From VGWF01 sp964423465 (lineage in GTDB: Bacteria > Verrucomicrobiota > Kiritimatiellia > PWTM01), in contig CAYRFK010000189.1 in the NCBI GenBank assembly GCA_964423465.1, forward strand, positions 1 to 9,971: 9,971 nucleotides of DNA, written 5' to 3'. Positions within the stretch are counted from its first letter, which is position 1. The number at the start of each line of letters is the position of its first letter. The notes under the pieces were generated by a model. The model made no database searches. It had not been told where the DNA came from and was given only the letters and a program-made list of their open reading frames with translations. Positions 1 through 5,251 of the stretch are shown here, in pieces. The position numbers were made by a program, and so were the translations under genes.

Positions 1-231
1 TACGAGATGGAGTTCCGGTTCTCGACCCCGGCCCCCGCGGGCACGCGACTGGGACGTCTCAACATCCGTCGGCGTGGCGACGAGGAAAGCGGCATGATGG
101 ACGTGACGGCCGGCACCGCCGCACGCGTGGTCTTCGATCAGGAGCAGAACCTGCCCGTGATGCTGGCCTTCCACTACCTGCGCAACGCCGACATGTCCAT
201 AGGGGAGGTCATCATCCGGCGGATCGAGTAA
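1..231 (+). CDS. C-terminal end of an unrecognised protein (partial)
   Basis: The frame is open from the first base (TAC GAG ATG...), so the ATG at position 7 is probably internal and the gene starts left of the window. About 76 residues are visible, ending in a TAA stop. The segment is rich in alternating hydrophobic and polar residues, as in the phrases GRLNIRRRGDEE and EVIIRRIE. There is no transmembrane helix or catalytic motif. This would suit the last strands of a beta-sandwich domain, but that is inference. The gene converges on the glycosyltransferase gene, with 28 nt between the two stops. I do not recognise the family. Confidence 0.6.
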   Translation, partial: YEMEFRFSTPAPAGTRLGRLNIRRRGDEESGMMDVTAGTAARVVFDQEQNLPVMLAFHYLRNADMSIGEVIIRRIE

Positions 232-259
232 TGCAGGCCCGCGACGATCGGGTGCGGCC

Positions 260-1333
260 TCAACCCATCTTCGCCAGCAGCGCTCGCACCTCGGCAGCCA
301 GGTCGCGGCCGACGAGGGCCGCAACGCGCCCGGCCTGCGAGGCGAGGACGTCGCGGCGAAGGACGGGGTCGGAACAGATGCGGTGGATCAACTCGGCAAG
401 TTCCTCCGGCGCGAGTTCATCGAAAAGAACGCCGGCGCCGCCCATGGCCTCCGGTGTGCCGCCCACGGCGCGAGCGACCACGGGCACCTGCTTGCACATC
501 GCCTCGACCAGCGGCAGGCAGTAGCCCTCGTGGCGGCTGGTCGTCACGAAGACGTGCGCCTTTGCATAGTAGCCGAGCAGGCCCGCGGGGGAGGCGTAGG
601 TCTCGAAACAGACATTCGCCAGGTCCATCTCGCCCGCCAGCATCCGCAGCATCGCGTAGTAGCGGGGCGAACTGCGGTCCGAGCCGACGAGAATGAGGCG
701 GCTGAACGGGTTGATCCGCGCGTGGTACCAGCCGAACGCCCCGATCAGTTCCTCGACGCACTTGTTCGGCGCCATGCGGCCGACGAAGAGGATGTTCGTC
801 AGCGGCGCCGCGAACCGCTGCGCGATCGCGGGGTCTGCCGGGGCGTCCATCGCGGACGGCGCGAACGGAAGCGGAAGAACCTCGGCCCCGCGGACGCCGA
901 GGGCCGTGAGTTCGGAGGCGTTGAACTGCGAATCGGCCCAGACCGCGTCCGACGCCCCCGCGACGCGGGCCAGGCCGTCGCGGCCGGCGCGAAGCTCGGC
1001 GGCGAGGCGGTCGTCGAAGCCGCGGAAGAACGAGTCGGGCGTGACGTTGTGATAGACGAGCACCTTGCGGGCCGGCGACGCGAGATACGGCTGTTCGGCG
1101 AGCGAGGCCGTGCCGTAGTGGTAGACGACGAGGTCGCCCGGGCGGCCCGCGTAGTCCTCCAGCGGCCGGCACGATCCGCGGGCCTCGGACGCAATGTTCC
1201 CGGCCGGCGCATAGATCTCCGAGGCGCCGCCCATCCCTCGAAACACGTCGCGAAGATGCACCGCGGCGTTCGAGATCGCGTCGCCCTCGACGAATCCCGC
1301 AACGATCTGGTGCCGGGCCGGGGACGCGCTCAC
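260..1333 (-). CDS. GT4-type (GT-B fold) glycosyltransferase
   Basis: A 357-residue retaining glycosyltransferase of the group-1/GT4 kind, which transfers a sugar from a nucleotide-sugar donor during polysaccharide or glycoconjugate assembly; it is probably cytoplasmic. The N-terminal Rossmann-like half (about 1-175) contains VLVYHNVTPDSF (91-102) and ADSQFNASEL (133-142). The C-terminal donor-binding half opens with ILFVGRMAPNK (181-191) and carries the EX7E motif, E269 to E277, within SRHEGYCLPLVEA. It ends with the usual GG.PE..GG.G..F stretch (291-304). The start is GTG, because its GTGA overlaps the TGA stop of the upstream 151-residue gene by 4 nt. A GGGAGG lies about 9 nt upstream, so translational coupling is likely. 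Donor and acceptor cannot be told from the sequence. No signal peptide or transmembrane segment is seen. Confidence 0.9.
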   Translation of the reverse strand: MSASPARHQIVAGFVEGDAISNAAVHLRDVFRGMGGASEIYAPAGNIASEARGSCRPLEDYAGRPGDLVVYHYGTASLAEQPYLASPARKVLVYHNVTPDSFFRGFDDRLAAELRAGRDGLARVAGASDAVWADSQFNASELTALGVRGAEVLPLPFAPSAMDAPADPAIAQRFAAPLTNILFVGRMAPNKCVEELIGAFGWYHARINPFSRLILVGSDRSSPRYYAMLRMLAGEMDLANVCFETYASPAGLLGYYAKAHVFVTTSRHEGYCLPLVEAMCKQVPVVARAVGGTPEAMGGAGVLFDELAPEELAELIHRICSDPVLRRDVLASQAGRVAALVGRDLAAEVRALLAKMG

Positions 1334-1785
1334 GGGGCGACGCCTCCCGCCGTGCCGCCCGTCCGCCGCTCAAGTTCGGCGATGCGTTCGTCGAGCCGGC
1401 CGACCTCCCCCTCGCGCGCCGCCTTCTCGAACTCCACCGCGCCGGCGATGAGATGGTCGAACCCGGCCTGCTGGAAGCCCATCCGGTCATGCTGGTAGCG
1501 CAACAGCTTCCACAGGAACCGGCGGACGCCCGCACGGACGCGCCCCACAAACCCTGGCTTCGTCGGGATCGCAAATGGGGACGTATCGAGCCCGGAGCGG
1601 ATGCGCAGCAGGGCCATGTAGCGCCGCAGGTACTCCGCCTCCGTCCCGGCATCGCGCAGGTGCAGTGCACTGTGCCCGGGCGACAGGCGGCGCGGCCCCG
1701 CCTGCCCGGCCCGCGCCTCGACGGCACGCCGGATCTCCGCGCCAAGGTCGGCGGATCGATCGGTGTTCGCAACGATGAGTTTCAT
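1330..1785 (-). CDS. Small coiled-coil protein of a polysaccharide gene cluster, function unknown
   Basis: A 151-residue protein immediately upstream of, and overlapping by 4 nt, the GT4 gene. The N-terminus is mixed alpha/beta-like. A basic amphipathic stretch follows (about 77-99, with GRVRAGVRRFLWKLLRYQHD), then a helical, charged coiled-coil-like tail (about 112-142, ending GRLDERIAELERR). This arrangement, a basic W/R/L-rich helix followed by a coiled coil, resembles linker or N-terminal segments that I know from methyltransferase and glycosyltransferase proteins of surface-polysaccharide clusters; here it stands alone. It may be a partner or membrane-edge adaptor of the glycosyltransferase, which is inference from the tight coupling. 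No clear Shine-Dalgarno precedes the ATG, and the sulfatase stop lies 26 nt upstream. Confidence 0.7.
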   Translation of the reverse strand: MKLIVANTDRSADLGAEIRRAVEARAGQAGPRRLSPGHSALHLRDAGTEAEYLRRYMALLRIRSGLDTSPFAIPTKPGFVGRVRAGVRRFLWKLLRYQHDRMGFQQAGFDHLIAGAVEFEKAAREGEVGRLDERIAELERRTGGTAGGVAP

Positions 1786-1811
1786 GGGAGCCCGGGGGCG
1801 CGGCGCGAACC

Positions 1812-3320
1812 TTACTTCGCGGCGGACACGCCGTCGAGCGCGACGATGGGAAACTCGGGCGACACGGTACGCGCGGACTTCATGATGCCCTCAAACCGCG
1901 CGAGCACATCCGGGTTCTTCGCGGCGACGTCCGCAGCCTCCGCCGGGTCGGCCTCGAGGTTGTAGAGCTCCGTCACGACGGGCGGCGGGGCCTTCGACGC
2001 CTTCTTCCCCTTGGGCTGGAGATTCTGCCGGATGGCCTTCCACGGGCCCTGCCACACCGCCTGCTGGCCGCCATATCCGGCGAACTCGCGATAGAGGAAT
2101 GGACGCGCCGGCTGAGTTTCGCCGAGCAGTGTGGGGAGCAGGCTCACGCCGTCGGCGACGGCCGGCACGTCCTTCGCGGCGCCGGCCACGTCGAGGAACG
2201 TCGGCATCCAGTCCTCGAATCCGCTGATGAAGTCGCTCGTCCGCCCCGCCTCGATGCGGCCGGGCCAGCGCGCGATGCAGGGCACGCGGATTCCGCCCTC
2301 GTAGAGCGAACCCTTGAGCCCGCGCAGGCCGCCGGCGGACTTGAAGAAGCCGGTGTCGACCCCGCCGACATCATGCGTCGGGCCGTTGTCGGACGAGAAG
2401 ACGACGAGCGTGTCCTTCTCCAGCCCGAGTTCGCGCAGCGTCGCCAGCACCTCGCCGACCTGCGTGTCGAGGTGCGTGATGTAGGCCGCGTAGGCAGCGT
2501 GCGGCGTGCGGTGCGGCGTGTAGCCCTTGCCGCCGACGTAGGGCGGATCGTCGCCGAGCTTCCCCTCGTAGGCCTTCACCTCCGCGTCCGGCACCATCAG
2601 CGCGACGTGCGGGATGATGTTGGGATAGTAGAAGAAGAACGGGCGGTCCTTGTTCGCGCGCAGGAACGCGAGCGCCTTCTCGTGAATCCGGTCGGGGGCG
2701 TAGTCGGTGCCCTTGAAGGCGGCGTAGGCACCGGGATCGTTGGGGTCGGCGTCCGGCGGCAGCTTCGCGTGGCCGGGGATCGGCGGGACATTCTTCAACG
2801 GGAACTCGCGCCCGTCGTCCCGCAGGTAGGCAGGATAGAGCGAATGCGCGTGGGCCTGGCAGACGTAGCCGAAGAAATGGTCGAAGCCCTGCGACAGCGG
2901 GTCGCCCGTGCCGCCGACCGTGCCCAGCCCCCATTTGCCGTACGCACCGGTCGCGAACCCGCGCGCCTTGAGCAACTCGGCCACCGTGACGGCGTCCGCC
3001 GGGATGTCGAACTGGCCCTCCAGGCCCTTCCCCACGCTGCGGTTGTCGCGGATGAAGGCGCGGCCGGGATGGCGGCCGGTCATCAGCACGCAGCGCGACG
3101 GGGCGCAGACGGCGTTGCCGCTGTAGTGGCGCGTGAAGCGCAGCCCCTCCGCCGCCATGCGGTCGAGGTTCGGCGTGCGGATCTTCGACTGCCCGTAACA
3201 ACCGACCTCGCCGTAGCCGAGGTCGTCGGCAAGGATGAAGACGACGTTCGGCGCCCGCGCAGAGGCGGACGCGGACGCGACGAGCGCGAGGGCGGCGAGG
3301 ATCGTGCGATGCGCGGTCAT
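1812..3320 (-). CDS. Secreted arylsulfatase-like sulfatase (S1 family, Cys-type), sulfatase 1
   Basis: A 502-residue enzyme that should hydrolyse sulfate esters on a glycan or aryl substrate after its Cys becomes formylglycine. Residues 1-22 form a signal peptide (TILAALALVASASASARA), implying export. Visible sulfatase landmarks are the metal-binding ADD at 31-33, the C-A-P-S-R signature at 72-76 followed by MTGR, G-K-W at 128-130, I-P-H at 236-238, DNG at 311-313 and the KGSLYEGG segment at 336-343. The second signature reads GKWGLG, with Gly where many sulfatases have His; I recall this from planctomycete-type arylsulfatases. Longer in-frame starts up to 3467 run across hicB and lack a signal peptide, so I chose the ATG at 3320. 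That ATG lies 11 nt after the hicB stop and has no Shine-Dalgarno, so translation by reinitiation is possible. The glycan substrate is not predictable. Confidence 0.92.
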   Translation of the reverse strand: MTAHRTILAALALVASASASARAPNVVFILADDLGYGEVGCYGQSKIRTPNLDRMAAEGLRFTRHYSGNAVCAPSRCVLMTGRHPGRAFIRDNRSVGKGLEGQFDIPADAVTVAELLKARGFATGAYGKWGLGTVGGTGDPLSQGFDHFFGYVCQAHAHSLYPAYLRDDGREFPLKNVPPIPGHAKLPPDADPNDPGAYAAFKGTDYAPDRIHEKALAFLRANKDRPFFFYYPNIIPHVALMVPDAEVKAYEGKLGDDPPYVGGKGYTPHRTPHAAYAAYITHLDTQVGEVLATLRELGLEKDTLVVFSSDNGPTHDVGGVDTGFFKSAGGLRGLKGSLYEGGIRVPCIARWPGRIEAGRTSDFISGFEDWMPTFLDVAGAAKDVPAVADGVSLLPTLLGETQPARPFLYREFAGYGGQQAVWQGPWKAIRQNLQPKGKKASKAPPPVVTELYNLEADPAEAADVAAKNPDVLARFEGIMKSARTVSPEFPIVALDGVSAAK

Positions 3321-3331
3321 GGGCTTGATGC

Positions 3332-3547
3332 CTAGGCGAACACAAGTCGCCGACCTTTGGGCTCGGGTACCGCATCCCCGAACTCCCGGGCCGTGTCGAT
3401 CCAGAGCCTCGCCGCCTCCTTCGCATTCGCCAGTGCCTGTTCCTGGCTGTCCCCATGCGCCATGCAACCGGGAAGCTCGGGCACCTCGGCGACAAACGCA
3501 TCGTCCTCGGCGCTCCAGAAAATGATGATCTCATACCTGTCGGTCAT
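3332..3547 (-). CDS. hicB: HicB-family antitoxin (short form)
   Basis: A 71-residue protein with the HicB/UPF0150 fold signature: an N-terminal strand (YEIIIFWSAEDDAFVAEV, about 5-22), the conserved E-L-P-G-C near 24-28, H-G-D-S at 31-34 and the following helix with EALANAKEA-like spacing (36-46). It should bind and neutralise the HicA toxin encoded just upstream. The ATG overlaps the hicA stop as ATGA (4 nt), and GGAGGG sits 5 nt before it, which decides this start. The protein ends soon after the HicB domain, so it lacks the C-terminal HTH or RHH DNA-binding domain of full-length HicB (about 130-145 residues). Classic autorepression by HicB is therefore doubtful. Sulfatase 1 begins 11 nt downstream. 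Confidence 0.88.
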   Translation of the reverse strand: MTDRYEIIIFWSAEDDAFVAEVPELPGCMAHGDSQEQALANAKEAARLWIDTAREFGDAVPEPKGRRLVFA

Positions 3548-3798
3548 GGGTTCCCTCCGAGTCTGTTCCTGACGATGATGTCGCGCACCTGGCGCACCTG
3601 ATAGGGTTTGGCGTGACTGCCGCTCCGTTGCAGATTCGGGCGTTCCGCAAGGCCCGGTCGCCGGAAGACATTGTGACTCCCTCGCGTCCTGCGCTCGAAT
3701 CCCAAGCGCTCCAACAAGCCGCAGAGATCGTCGAAAAAGATGCTCGCATCGCTCGTTCCGCGCAAGATCAATTCGAGCAGCTTGTCCCACTTTCCCAT
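3544..3798 (-). CDS. hicA: HicA-family mRNA interferase toxin
   Basis: An 84-residue protein of the dsRBD-like HicA fold, whose members inhibit translation by cutting mRNA. The helix DDLCGLLERLGFERR (24-38) leads into RGSHNVFRRPG (39-49), which carries the family's conserved catalytic-type His at 42. A second G-S-H (60-62) precedes KPYQVRQVRDII, the usual C-terminal helix. The length is within the family norm (about 60-90). Gene order hicA then hicB, with a 4-nt overlap, is the canonical arrangement. No Shine-Dalgarno lies before the ATG, and a promoter-like -10 is only 6 nt upstream, so a leaderless mRNA is plausible. The toxin appears intact. Confidence 0.87.
   Translation of the reverse strand: MGKWDKLLELILRGTSDASIFFDDLCGLLERLGFERRTRGSHNVFRRPGLAERPNLQRSGSHAKPYQVRQVRDIIVRNRLGGNP
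3553..3558 (-). promoter_or_regulatory. Ribosome binding site of hicB
   Basis: GGAGGG on the minus strand lies inside the end of hicA, 5 nt before the hicB ATG. It is among the best Shine-Dalgarno matches in the block, in contrast to the absence of one before hicA. This would favour antitoxin synthesis over toxin from the same mRNA. Confidence 0.7.
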
Positions 3799-3804
3799 AT
3801 GCCC

Positions 3805-3833
3805 AGCCTACCGCATCCGATCCACACGCTCAA
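3805..3833 (-). promoter_or_regulatory. Candidate sigma70-type promoter for hicAB and the downstream block
   Basis: On the minus strand, TTGAGC (3833-3828) and TAGGCT (3810-3805) are separated by exactly 17 nt. The -10 box ends 6 nt before the hicA ATG, placing the expected transcription start at or next to the start codon. The match is partial (4 of 6 and 3 of 6 to the consensus). Support comes from position and from the missing Shine-Dalgarno. The consensus used is the E. coli one. Confidence 0.33.
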
Positions 3834-3834
3834 T

Positions 3835-3856
3835 CGCGATGATCGCGGCGATCGCC
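3835..3856. promoter_or_regulatory. Overlapping dyads upstream of hicA, candidate operator
   Basis: Two perfect inverted repeats abut: CGCGAT-G-ATCGCG (3835-3847) and the 10-bp palindrome GGCGATCGCC (3847-3856). A third alternative pairing is GATCG-CGG-CGATC (3841-3853). They lie just upstream of the candidate hicA -35 box, where a regulator could bind. They could also act as a terminator-like hairpin behind the 290-residue gene, but no T-run follows. GCGATCGC-type octamers are also common over-represented words in some genomes, so chance is possible. Confidence 0.25.
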
Positions 3857-3891
3857 CGCCAACCATGATCGGCCGCGAGAAGGCGGGTGGG

Positions 3892-4764
3892 TCATGCGCC
3901 ATCCGCCGGGGGCCGGGGACGCCGACTCGGGACTGCGCGGAGGACGAGCCACACGCCCAAGAGCAGGGGCCCGAAGATCACAGCATGGGCCACGATCTGG
4001 AATGCGGGCCGCACGAAAGCAGGCGGCTCGTATCCGTTCCCCTCGTCCTCGCGCTTCGCGAACGGAAGCACACCGTCCTCCAACGGCGATCGCATGCTGC
4101 CATCCCATTTCCCATAGGCGAGCAAGCCGCGCTCCACATGCACCAATTCGTGTCGGTTCGAAAGCGCGAACCCAACGGGGTCGAAACCGGAATCGCGCAG
4201 GCAGCGATAGGCGTTGTACTTCATGAACGTCGTCACGGCATCGGTCCTGCCCGTCGCGATTCGGGCCAGAATCGAAAGCAGGATCGGAACGTGCTCCGGC
4301 GACGGAGGCACTTCGACATCGAATCCGCGGGCGCGGAAACCGTCCTCGATCCACTCGACCTGCGACTTGTGCCCGTTCGTGTGCCACCACGCCAGCCATC
4401 CGGTCGAGCCGCCTCCCGGATCCTGATTCGTGATGTACTCCATGGCAACCGACGTGTGACCGTACGCGCAGCCCATGTCCTGCCCCGGCTTCAACCGTGT
4501 GACGATCCGTTCGGCCCACGTCTTGTCCCCATACAACCCGACGACATGCCCGGCACTATGGAACCATCCCTGTCGAATGAGCCGCTTCTCGGTCTCCCGC
4601 CACCAGTCCTCCTGCGAGTGGCGCATCAGCCACTCGGGACTCTCCGTGCGGCGCGCCGGCGCAAGAAGGTAGAACCAGCCGTACGCTGCAAGGCCGCCCC
4701 AGACAAGCATCAGAAAGCCGGCCACGAGTCGGCCGATCCTCCGCCGTCTGGAGTCCATTGCCAT
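3892..4764 (-). CDS. Uncharacterised two-TM protein with a conserved-looking W-rich soluble domain
   Basis: About 290 residues from the ATG at 4764 (an ATG at 4758 is equally possible; a GTG at 4800 would extend into the preceding gene fragment). A basic N-terminus (SRRRRIGR) is followed by TM1 at about 13-34, a large soluble domain at about 40-250 and TM2 at about 254-276, with a Pro/Arg tail. The soluble domain holds GCAYGHTSVAMEYITNQD (98-115), WLAWWHTNGHKSQVEWI (123-139) and MKYNAYRCLRDSGFDP (181-196). I recall a similar ITNQ...WW...KSQ.EW..GF pattern in uncharacterised, sometimes HEAT-annotated, proteins of planctomycete-like bacteria, without a known function. A cysteine at 99 and several His residues are present, but no catalytic motif that I can name. 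No Shine-Dalgarno is evident. Confidence 0.72.
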   Translation of the reverse strand: MAMDSRRRRIGRLVAGFLMLVWGGLAAYGWFYLLAPARRTESPEWLMRHSQEDWWRETEKRLIRQGWFHSAGHVVGLYGDKTWAERIVTRLKPGQDMGCAYGHTSVAMEYITNQDPGGGSTGWLAWWHTNGHKSQVEWIEDGFRARGFDVEVPPSPEHVPILLSILARIATGRTDAVTTFMKYNAYRCLRDSGFDPVGFALSNRHELVHVERGLLAYGKWDGSMRSPLEDGVLPFAKREDEGNGYEPPAFVRPAFQIVAHAVIFGPLLLGVWLVLRAVPSRRPRPPADGA

Positions 4765-4774
4765 GGATCGACCG

Positions 4775-4954
4775 CTATGATCCCGCCGCCAGCGCCGCAC
4801 GGGCGGGCGCGGGGAGCGCGGGCTCCAGATGCGGGTGGGCCTCGACCAAACGCGCGATGTCGCCCAGATCCTTGATGATCGTCATGCGCATCACGTCGTC
4901 CGCCCCGCCCGCCGTCTGCCAGTCGTAGAACTTGCGTCCGGTTATGCCGGAATC
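4775..4954 (-). pseudogene. Orphan C-terminal gene fragment (59 codons)
   Basis: On the minus strand this stop-to-stop frame reads like the end of a real protein: GRKFYDWQTAGGADDVMRMT continues into IIKDLGDIARLVEAHPHLE and an Ala/Pro-rich tail before TAG. Third codon positions are almost all G or C from about the GRK codons onward, then this stops abruptly near 4940, and an in-frame TAG lies at 4957-4955. There is no start codon before the coding-like part; the first ATGs are at residues 22 and 24. I infer the 3' remnant of a truncated gene, 10 nt upstream of the 290-residue gene. A short gene starting at GTG/ATG near residues 21-24 is the alternative. I do not recognise the family. Confidence 0.45.
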
Positions 4955-5038
4955 CTACCCGCCCGCTCGCCCGAAGCGAGTCCGATTCGCGAACGCCCCA
5001 CGGTTGACCAATTCGGGCCCCTGTGATTCCGTCTCCCC

Positions 5039-5251
5039 ATGAAGAAGCTTACGATCCGCATGGATGATGCCATGCACCGGGTTGCCCGGTCGGCGGCGGC
5101 GGCGAGAGGAGTGTCGGTGAGCGCGCTGGTGCGTTCACTTCTGGACACGGTGCGGCCGGTCGACGTGCGGGCGGACGCCGTGCAACGCTCCCTGAAGGCC
5201 ATGGATGCGGTGACGGGATTCTCCGCGAGAAGCCGTCTCTCGCGGGAGCAG
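5039..5251 (+). other. VapB/FitA-like ribbon-helix-helix antitoxin module forming the 5' part of the chimeric ORF
   Basis: Codons 1-71 read as a nearly complete RHH antitoxin. They have the N-terminal strand MKKLTIRMDD, helix A (HRVARSAAAARG), the turn VSVSAL and helix B (VRSLLDTVR), then a toxin-binding tail ending RLSREQLHR. Many FitA/VapB antitoxins end with a similar SREELH.R phrase. A PIN-domain VapC toxin gene should follow, overlapping or adjacent. Instead the frame continues into a signal peptide. No Shine-Dalgarno precedes the ATG. The module may still be expressed as part of the fusion, or be a leftover of a vapBC locus. Confidence 0.7.

Noticed and set aside
383..1498. 371-codon plus-strand frame opposite the glycosyltransferase
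   Set aside because: Composition is Arg/Ala/Gly-rich without motifs, and the opposite strand encodes a clear GT4 enzyme with coupled translation.
3321..3467. N-terminal extension of sulfatase 1 to 3467
   Set aside because: It overlaps most of hicB in another frame, has no conserved sequence, and would bury the signal peptide that starts at 3320.
3548..3790. N-terminal extension of hicB to 3790
   Set aside because: It runs through hicA in another frame; the strong GGAGGG site and the ATGA overlap fix the start at 3547.
5004..5032. Promoter for the chimeric ORF (TTGACC, 17 nt, TTCCGT)
   Set aside because: The -10 box matches the consensus at only two positions; kept only as a note on geometry, not as a feature.
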